Below, piece after piece: positions 40,716 to 46,025 of a stretch of 46,025 bases of DNA. How positions within the stretch are numbered: the stretch's first letter is position 1; each line of letters starts with the position of its first letter. The stretch comes from Spirochaetota bacterium (GTDB lineage Bacteria > Spirochaetota > Spirochaetia > Treponematales > UBA12059): positions 1 through 46,025 of the forward strand of contig JAPLSN010000026.1 in the NCBI GenBank assembly GCA_026398615.1, given 5' to 3'. The position numbers and the translations under genes are program-made. Under the pieces are notes generated by a model, which did no database searches, had not been told where the DNA came from, and saw only the letters and a list, made by a program, of their open reading frames with translations.

Positions 40716-40917
40716 GATGCTCTCCTTATTCGCGACCGGCGGCGCACAGGCGCCGCGGGCGGCGTTGCAGCCGGTATGTGATCCCGACCCGACTCGGACG
40801 CGCCACCGGTCTTTCCGCCGCGAGGCGGTCGAAAGACGAAGCTCTGGCGCTGGATGGGATCGGGGGTGGGATCGACCGAATGCCCTCCGGACGCTTGCGG
40901 CGCCGGGAGGACCACGA

Positions 40918-41169
40918 TTATTTTACGTGGATGCCCTTCAGGTTGAAGAGGCCACGGACCGTATCGGACGCTTCGGCACCCTTGTCGAGCCAAGAGCGGG
41001 CCTTGGCTTCGTCGAGGATGAGCTGTTTGGCTTCCACTTCGATCGGATGATACAGGCCGAGTTCGTCGATCGTCTTGCCGTCGCGGGGCTGACGGGAATC
41101 CATGACGACGATGCGGAAATAAGGGCGTTTCTTCGCGCCGAATTTTTTGAGGCGGATCTTGACGCTCAC
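40918..41169 (-). CDS. rpsP: 30S ribosomal protein S16
   Basis: An 83-residue protein: VKIRLKKFGAKKRPYFRIVV, followed by ELGLYHP and ARSWLDKGAEASDTVRGLF, the full S16 signature. The GTG at 41169 has GGAGG six bases upstream. It is the first gene of the long minus-strand operon. A 202-bp gap with GC hairpins separates it from khpA. Confidence 0.95.
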   Translation of the reverse strand: MSVKIRLKKFGAKKRPYFRIVVMDSRQPRDGKTIDELGLYHPIEVEAKQLILDEAKARSWLDKGAEASDTVRGLFNLKGIHVK

Positions 41170-41253
41170 GGGGGTCCTCCTGTGATATGCGGCCTTCGTC
41201 GAATTTGATGATCCCCGTCCATGAAGGCCGGAAACGGGGTAAACGTGTCGTAC

Positions 41254-41282
41254 TCTATACCCCAAAACGCCGAAAGAGTCAA
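41254..41282 (-). promoter_or_regulatory. Promoter of the rpsP operon
   Basis: On the minus strand TTGACT (41282-41277), a 17-bp spacer and TATAGA (41259-41254). The leader to the GTG at 41169 is about 80 nt. Confidence 0.7.
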
Positions 41283-41297
41283 CGAAGCGCGGTCCGT

Positions 41298-41327
41298 CTG
41301 GCATCGTCGCGGGGAGTCCGCTATACT
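41298..41327 (+). promoter_or_regulatory. Putative promoter of the 41376 membrane protein gene
   Basis: CTGGCA (41298-41303), an 18-bp spacer and TATACT (41322-41327), divergent from the rpsP promoter. Confidence 0.45.
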
Positions 41328-41375
41328 CTCGCGCAGGACGAGCGGCCGCGAGAGGCGGCATCACGGAGCATGTGC

Positions 41376-42248
41376 ATGGAAAACGCCAACGAACTGATCC
41401 GGCGATCGATCGAATGGATCGACGGTTACTCCTTCCTGAAATCCCTTCCCTGGTGGGGCATCGCGGCCTATATCGCCGGCTTCGGCGTCCTGGGCACCCT
41501 TGGCCACGGGCTCCTGGCCAGAAACTTCAACGAAAAAACCCCGAAATTCCTGTCCGGCCTGTGGGGCGCGATCTGGGCGGTGATCTCCATGGCGGCGGGC
41601 ATGCCTGCGCTCCGCGAGATGATCCGCATGCTCGCTTCCGACCGGAACTGGCAGGATATCGGCCTGAAACTGCTCTCCCTGATCGGTGAAAAAAGCTGGA
41701 ACATCGCCTCCATGGCCACCTGGTTCATGATGGTCGTCATCCTCCTCGCCGCGTCGGCGAGCGCGGTGGCCGGGGCCCTGCTATCATCGCTGTTTGCCAG
41801 GATCTGGCTGCTCGGCAAGAAGGTGAAGCCCTTCGCCTGGAGCGGCCCCACGCTCGGCGTCCTCGGTGGCATCGGCTTCGGTTCCGTCTACGGGATCTCA
41901 TTGCTCGTCGGCAAGGTCGGCTTCATCGACTGGGTGCGGGCTTTCGACGGGAGCCTGCCGACCGCCTGGCCGTTCTGGTTCCCGTACGTCGGCTTCGGGC
42001 TCTTCCTGTTCTACGCGCTGGCCCTCCTCGTCCTCGGCGCCCTCGAAAACGGAGCCTGGGCCATCGCCCGGGCAGCGGTCAGCCTGACCGTCGGCGCGTG
42101 CTTCTTCGTCTTCATGATCGCGGCGGCCCCGCTCGCCGGGGTCATCTGCGCTGGCTACCTCGTCGTGGCCTGGCTCGGTTCCCTCGCTCGCAAGAAACCG
42201 ACCGGAAGCCAGGGCGCACCGGGTGGGAACCAGGTCCAGCCCCGGTAA
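41376..42248 (+). CDS. Polytopic membrane protein, unknown
   Basis: A 290-residue protein with six to eight hydrophobic helices (e.g. WWGIAAYIAGFGVLGTLG, ATWFMMVVILLAASASAVAG, FGLFLFYALALLVLGALE, MIAAAPLAGVICAGYLVVAW) and a polar tail. I do not recognise a family. The ATG at 41376 is chosen because GGAG lies seven bases before it; an ATG two codons upstream overlaps that site. It is followed after 42 bp by the CsgG/FlgO-like gene. Confidence 0.75.
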   Translation: MENANELIRRSIEWIDGYSFLKSLPWWGIAAYIAGFGVLGTLGHGLLARNFNEKTPKFLSGLWGAIWAVISMAAGMPALREMIRMLASDRNWQDIGLKLLSLIGEKSWNIASMATWFMMVVILLAASASAVAGALLSSLFARIWLLGKKVKPFAWSGPTLGVLGGIGFGSVYGISLLVGKVGFIDWVRAFDGSLPTAWPFWFPYVGFGLFLFYALALLVLGALENGAWAIARAAVSLTVGACFFVFMIAAAPLAGVICAGYLVVAWLGSLARKKPTGSQGAPGGNQVQPR

Positions 42249-42290
42249 TCCCGGTTCGACCCCGACACGTTTTCAATTGAAGGAGACGAC

Positions 42291-43466
42291 ATGGAAAAGA
42301 TACTGGCGATCACCCTGGCATGCATGACCGCGGCCGCGACCTGGGCCCAGGGCGGCACGTTCGAAGGCGAAATGCTCAAACTCGGCCGTCTCCTCGCCGA
42401 AGCGTACGCACCCGAATCAGGCGCTCTGTTCAAGGCTACCGTTTCCGTGGGCGACTTCGAAACCATCGGGCCGACCGCCGCGTCGCTGCGGATGGGCGAC
42501 ACGGTGCGGGAAGCCCTCATCACGGTACTCGGACGCTCCACGGTGTTCACGGTCGTGGACCGGCGGAACCTCGACGCGGTGCTGTCGGAAATGGAACTCC
42601 AGCTGTCCGGCATCACGGACCCCGAACAAGTTTCCGAAGCGGGCCTCCTGGCCGGCGCCGAAGCCATCGTCTACGGGAGCGTCACGGAGGAAGCCGACGC
42701 CTTCGTCGTGAACTGCCGCATCGTCAAGGTGGAAACCGGGATCGTGGAATCGGTGACGGCGTCCCTGCCCCGCGGGCTCTTCGTGAAGGCCGCGGAAGAC
42801 CGCCTGGACCGGCTCTACGTCCAGCCCATGGGTGTCGGGATCGCGGTATACGGCATGGGCATGACCCTCTCCGGGGACAAGGCCACCCCGGTCCCCTACC
42901 CCGGCCTCGACGCCACCTTCCTGCGAACCGAGGCCGGCGCCGAAGTCCGCTACCGCTTCACGAAAAACCTGATGGTGGGGCTTGGCGGCGAATGGCTGTA
43001 CGGCCAGGTTTGGTATGATCCGGACCTGGGTTGGGATTTGATCCCGGCAGGATGGCCAGTACCGGACGACGGCTCCGCTCCCTTCACCATCGTCGCCAAC
43101 GGCTTCGGCCTGCCCGTTTCGGTCTACGCCACCGTGAACCCCGTGCGCTGGCTGTCGCTCATCGCGCGGGTACAGGCCGAATATTGCCTACTGAACTTCG
43201 AAGGCTACTTCGACCCGTCCAACGGCAAGGGTTTCGGCATCAACGAGTTCGGTCCCCGGCTCAACGCCGAACTGTTCCTGTTCCAGTTCCAGGCCGGCGC
43301 CGAAGCCTTTGTGACGCCGCGGGCGTCCATCTGGCTCCTGACTGGCTATCGCCTGGGCTCCACCGAGCTGGAAACTTCCATGCTCCACCTCCCCGACTTG
43401 CCGCCGACCATCGACGTGGACCTCTCCGGCTTCAGCATGGGCGCAGGCGTCGCGGTATATTTCTGA
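42291..43466 (+). CDS. CsgG/FlgO-like protein with C-terminal outer-membrane beta-barrel
   Basis: A 391-residue protein with a signal peptide (cleavage after TWAQ, about 20). Residues about 45-170 look like the FlgO/CsgG fold: VREALITVLGRSTVFTVVDRRNLDAVL, GLLAGAEAIVYGSVTEE, FVVNCRIVKVETGIV. From about 180 alternating beta strands end in GAGVAVYF with the terminal Phe typical of outer-membrane barrels. This joins a lipoprotein-secretion-like module and a barrel in one chain. AAGGAGA precedes the ATG. Role inferred only: outer-membrane assembly or a surface protein. Confidence 0.75.
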   Translation: MEKILAITLACMTAAATWAQGGTFEGEMLKLGRLLAEAYAPESGALFKATVSVGDFETIGPTAASLRMGDTVREALITVLGRSTVFTVVDRRNLDAVLSEMELQLSGITDPEQVSEAGLLAGAEAIVYGSVTEEADAFVVNCRIVKVETGIVESVTASLPRGLFVKAAEDRLDRLYVQPMGVGIAVYGMGMTLSGDKATPVPYPGLDATFLRTEAGAEVRYRFTKNLMVGLGGEWLYGQVWYDPDLGWDLIPAGWPVPDDGSAPFTIVANGFGLPVSVYATVNPVRWLSLIARVQAEYCLLNFEGYFDPSNGKGFGINEFGPRLNAELFLFQFQAGAEAFVTPRASIWLLTGYRLGSTELETSMLHLPDLPPTIDVDLSGFSMGAGVAVYF

Positions 43467-43474
43467 AGAACCCG

Positions 43475-43513
43475 GAGGGACAGTGCTCACGATTCAATCA
43501 TGAAGGACCATCG
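43475..43513 (+). repeat. RAYT-associated repeat, copy 1
   Basis: GAGGGACAGTGCTCACGATT, then CAATCATGAAGGACCATCG. It matches 45273-45311 at about 35 of 39 positions. The first half can form a small hairpin (arms GAG and CTC). Confidence 0.75.
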
Positions 43514-43614
43514 ACGCCTCGGGCGTCCAGGCGCTCTGCGGGGAAGCCGCCGAGGCTTCGATCGAAGCGTTGTACGTTTGGCTGGAAAAGAAACCATAGA
43601 TCAAGGGAGCGTCC

Positions 43615-44496
43615 ATGAAACACGTGATCATCGCCAATCCACGTTCCGGCAAGGGGAAGGGGCGGAAGCGGCTCCCCCTGGTCGAGGCCAACCTCCGCTC
43701 GCGCTCGGTCCCCTTCGAGACGATGACAACCACGGGACCCGGCGACGCCACGGCGTTCGCGACCGCGGCCTGCGGTGCCGGCTGCGAGGTCATCGTGGTG
43801 CTCGGCGGCGACGGCACGCTCTTCGAGGTCGTCAATGGCATCATGGCGACGGAGCGTCGCCCGAAGGTCGCGCAGATCCCCGTGGGTACGGGAAACTCTT
43901 TCATCAAGGACCTGGGGATCGACACTTTCGAGCAGGGACTCGCGGCCCTGGATCGGGGCGTGACCAGGAAGGTCGACCTGGGCAAGGGCAGCTCGACCGG
44001 TCATGACTTCTGGTTCATCAACCTCACGGGAGCGGGCTTCGTCGCCCGGGCGGCGAGGACGGCGAGCTTCTTCAAGATGTTCGGCGACTTTTCCTACACG
44101 ATCGCCGTCCTCCTGGAACTCCCGGGGCTCAAGTCGCGAAGGCTCGACATCGTGGCCGACGGCGTCTCGACGTCGAGGGATGCCGTCTTCATCGAGATAT
44201 GCAACTCCCGGAAGACAGGCGGCGAAATGATCATGGCGCCGGGCGCGAAGGTGGACGACGGCCTGTTCGACGTCGTGATCGCGAAGGCCATGAACCGCCG
44301 CACGCTCCTTTCCCTCCTCCCGACCATCTTCACCGGCAAGCATGTGGGAAGCCCCTACGTCGAGATCTTCACCTGCAGGAAGATCGAGGCAAGGTTCGAC
44401 GGCGCGGAACCGGTGACCCCCGACGGCGAGCTCCTGGGGACGACGCCGCTCACGACCGAGGTCCACCCCGGCGCGATCGAGATCTTCGCGCTGTGA
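43615..44496 (+). CDS. Diacylglycerol/lipid kinase family protein
   Basis: A 293-residue protein of the DagK/YegS/LCB5 family. The start MKHVIIANPRSGKGKG and the ATP-binding VLGGDGTLFEVVNG are diagnostic; GTGNSFIKDLGI and the late DGE in VTPDGELLG complete the set. It should phosphorylate diacylglycerol or a related lipid at the membrane. GGGAG precedes the ATG. The end overlaps plsC by GTGA, so both act together in lipid synthesis. Confidence 0.88.
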   Translation: MKHVIIANPRSGKGKGRKRLPLVEANLRSRSVPFETMTTTGPGDATAFATAACGAGCEVIVVLGGDGTLFEVVNGIMATERRPKVAQIPVGTGNSFIKDLGIDTFEQGLAALDRGVTRKVDLGKGSSTGHDFWFINLTGAGFVARAARTASFFKMFGDFSYTIAVLLELPGLKSRRLDIVADGVSTSRDAVFIEICNSRKTGGEMIMAPGAKVDDGLFDVVIAKAMNRRTLLSLLPTIFTGKHVGSPYVEIFTCRKIEARFDGAEPVTPDGELLGTTPLTTEVHPGAIEIFAL

Positions 44497-45230
44497 GGCC
44501 GCTCAGGAGCGCCTGGGCCTGGGTTTCCGGGGTGGCGGTTTTCGCCCTCATGGCACTCTGCATGGTCTTCCTGCCCGTCTTCGCCCGGCCGCGCGCCTGG
44601 GATTCCATTGCCAAGGCCCTCTCGCGGCTTCTCGCATCCTGCTTCGGCATGAAGGTGCGCGTACGCGGCCTCGAAAACCTCGACTCCACGGACGGCATGG
44701 TACTCGTCTGCAACCACGTGAATTTGGTAGACCCTTTCCTGCTCTACGGCCATGTTCCCCTCTTCTTCCGCGGGCTCGAGCAGGCCGATCATTTTTCATG
44801 GCCGGTATGGGGCTGGCTCAGCCGGCGTTTCGACAACATCCCGCTCGACCGTTCGGGTGGAGGGAGTACGGCGGGAGCCCTGCGGGCGGCCGGCGCGGCC
44901 CTCGCCGCGGGCACGTCGATCCTCGTCTTCCCGGAAGGGCACCGGACCCGGGACGGGGGGTTCGGGGCGTTCCATCGTGGCGCCTTCAGGCTCGCGGCAC
45001 GGCAGGGCGCCACCCTCGTGCCGATCGTGCAGGCGGGGAGCTGGGAAGTGTTCAGGAAAGGCTCGCTCGGGATCCGACCGGGCCCGGTCGAGCTCACGGT
45101 ACTGCCGCCCTGGCCGCGCGAACGCTACGCGGGACTCGACGAATCCGCGTTCCTCAAGCTCGTACGGGAGGAAATGCTCGGTGCATGGGCGGAGTCGCGG
45201 GAAGGCATCGCACGATCACGCAGTGGATGA
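44493..45230 (+). CDS. plsC: 1-acyl-sn-glycerol-3-phosphate acyltransferase
   Basis: A 245-residue acyltransferase making phosphatidic acid. An N-terminal membrane helix (about 8-28) precedes the HX4D motif (H75 to D80 in NHVNLVD), FDNIPLDRSG, and VFPEGHRTRDG. The start is a GTG overlapping the lipid-kinase stop (GTGA), without a good ribosome site. A RAYT-type repeat begins directly behind the stop. Confidence 0.9.
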   Translation: MRPLRSAWAWVSGVAVFALMALCMVFLPVFARPRAWDSIAKALSRLLASCFGMKVRVRGLENLDSTDGMVLVCNHVNLVDPFLLYGHVPLFFRGLEQADHFSWPVWGWLSRRFDNIPLDRSGGGSTAGALRAAGAALAAGTSILVFPEGHRTRDGGFGAFHRGAFRLAARQGATLVPIVQAGSWEVFRKGSLGIRPGPVELTVLPPWPRERYAGLDESAFLKLVREEMLGAWAESREGIARSRSG

Positions 45231-45235
45231 CGAAC

Positions 45236-45311
45236 TTCTGAGGGACAGTGCTCAAACTCCTGAGCAAACTCCTGAGGGACAGTGCTCATGATTCAATCAG
45301 GAAGTGCCATC
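45236..45311 (+). repeat. RAYT-associated repeats, copies 2 and 3
   Basis: CTGAGGGACAGTGCTCAAAC (from 45239) is a partial copy. After CTCCTGAGCAAACTCCTG, a full copy GAGGGACAGTGCTCATGATT, CAATCAGGAAGTGCCATCG follows (45273-45311), just upstream of the RAYT gene. Confidence 0.75.
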
Positions 45312-45328
45312 GCGATAGTACTGGGGGT

Positions 45329-45847
45329 ATGAGAAAACCACGAGAGCTACAGGACGGTGCCCACTATCATGTTACAGCGCGTGCGAATCGCCAGGAAATG
45401 ATCCTCGACAATGGGCCGATGAAGGAGCTTTTCCTGTCGGTAGTGAAGCGGGCGAAGATAAAATACGATTTCCGGATCGAAAACTTCTGTATCATGGGCA
45501 ATCACTTCCACTTCATCATTCAACCTCGAAACGGGGAAAGTCTTTCCGCGATCATGCAGTGGATCATGAGCGTCTTCGCGATGTCGTACAACAGGATATC
45601 AGGCTTCACCGGGCACGTGTGGGGATGCCGGTTCTTTTCGCGGATCATCGCCGGTCTTCGGCAGTTCATGCAGGTATTCGAGTACATCGACGACAATCCG
45701 GTGGAGGCCAGCCAGGTGGCGGATCGCCGGCAGTGGCGGTACGGAGGCCTTGCCCATGATCGGGCGGGATGCCGGGAACTGCTCGATGAGATGCCGGAAT
45801 GGGTCAGGCTCCTGTTCCCGGAACACGCACTACCGGTACTTTGTTGA
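45329..45847 (+). CDS. REP-associated tyrosine transposase (RAYT, TnpA-REP, Y1 family)
   Basis: A 172-residue single-strand DNA endonuclease-type protein. It has GAHYHVTARANRQ near the start, the HUH motif as H59-F-H61 in MGNHFHFIIQP, and the catalytic tyrosine probably Y119 in FEYIDDNPVEA. RAYTs cut and rejoin REP-type palindromic repeats; fitting repeats flank the gene upstream (45236-45311 and 43475-43513). The ATG at 45329 is chosen because RAYT homology begins there; upstream codons are repeat sequence. The ribosome site (GGGGG, close to the ATG) is poor. Confidence 0.88.
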   Translation: MRKPRELQDGAHYHVTARANRQEMILDNGPMKELFLSVVKRAKIKYDFRIENFCIMGNHFHFIIQPRNGESLSAIMQWIMSVFAMSYNRISGFTGHVWGCRFFSRIIAGLRQFMQVFEYIDDNPVEASQVADRRQWRYGGLAHDRAGCRELLDEMPEWVRLLFPEHALPVLC

Positions 45848-45903
45848 CTGCTCGGATCCCCCGCCTTGCCGAAGACACCCACATGATCGCGCCTTTCCCT
45901 CCC

Positions 45904-46025
45904 TGAACCGCCCCGGGTTCTTCGGAGCCTTTTCTATTTGAGTCCAGCTCCCACGGCCAGACCTTCTTGGTGAGTATAATACATCTTCTCGAACTCCGCG
46001 GGTGGCACATTACCGATCGGCTCAA
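45904..46025 (-). mobile_element. IS3-family element, terminal part
   Basis: The plus strand reads TGAACCGCCCCGGGTTCTTC from 45904, an end typical of IS3-family (IS407/IS2-like) elements, followed inward by the end of the transposase gene. The element continues past the window, so the other repeat and the target duplication cannot be checked. Confidence 0.65.
45934..46025 (-). CDS. IS3-family transposase OrfB, C-terminal fragment
   Basis: The minus strand from 46023 to a TAG at 45936-45934 encodes 29 residues, starting EPIGNVPPAEFEKMYY and ending AVGAGLK. The P-I-G-N-x-P-P-A-E-F/Y-E-x-x-Y-Y pattern is the usual C-terminal end of IS3-family OrfB (DDE integrase) proteins. The rest lies outside the window. 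Confidence 0.8.
   Translation of the reverse strand, partial: EPIGNVPPAEFEKMYYTHQEGLAVGAGLK

Noticed and set aside
45248-45328. 27-codon N-terminal extension of the RAYT
   Set aside because: It is encoded by the repeat sequence, and RAYT homology begins at the ATG at 45329.

Overview
The window is a GC-rich, densely packed bacterial chromosome segment. Gene content points to a spirochaete (Spirochaetota, Treponematales/Spirochaetales-like), which is an inference. The supporting evidence is a translation operon that continues into FliK-like, FlhB-C-terminal-like, HD-GYP, YraN and FlgM-like genes, a set of extracytoplasmic PEGA, M23 and acidic-repeat proteins, and a CsgG/FlgO-type protein with a beta-barrel tail. 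No rRNA, tRNA or CRISPR array was seen. Both window edges cut into insertion sequences: an IS66-type element on the left and an IS3-type element on the right.

Layout. 1-139: end of an IS66 element. 271-9899 (minus strand): kbl, a zinc-ribbon protein, a PIN-PhoH ATPase, rhomboid protease, xth, then a coupled envelope cluster (PEGA protein, LysM-M23 peptidase, small membrane protein, 932-residue sensor-like protein with acidic hexapeptide repeats). 10129-14556 (plus): purine nucleoside phosphorylase, a DinG-type helicase carrying an N-terminal JAB/RadC-like domain, a wrecked manA and a YaiI-family gene. 14562-21990: two paralogous M16 peptidase pairs, each a zinc-motif subunit plus a lipoprotein-like partner without the motif, placed divergently around mtgA. 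22190-29001: a CaCA antiporter, a Rel enzyme with a degenerate HD site, prmC, prfA, a small Cys protein and serS. 29129-31812: decay zone with a frameshifted caspase/PEGA/Lcl gene and a truncated AAA ATPase between degenerate repeats. 31788-34938: RNB exonuclease, lipoprotein, ZIP transporter. 35002-41169 (minus): rpsP-khpA-rimM-trmD-rplS-fliK-like-flhB-like-HD-GYP-yraN-flgM-like-zinc protein. 41376-45230 (plus): membrane protein, CsgG/FlgO-barrel protein, diacylglycerol kinase-like enzyme, PlsC. 45329-45847: a REP-associated tyrosine transposase with matching repeats nearby.

Organisation. Many adjacent genes overlap by ATGA or GTGA, so translational coupling is the rule. Several genes have no Shine-Dalgarno but carry a -10 hexamer only 6-8 nt before the start codon, which suggests leaderless transcripts (manA remnant, serS, the RNB gene, the 33885 lipoprotein). 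Intergenic DNA holds a family of degenerate CTCCGTG/CTTCGTGG-type repeats at no fewer than six places, some in inverted pairs.

The most unusual items are the JAB-DinG fusion, the mirrored M16 pairs, the HD-degenerate Rel enzyme, the dispersed repeat family, the tandem 30-bp hairpins overlapping a stop codon, and the RAYT with its repeats. I did not find a clearly new multi-gene defence or mobile system.
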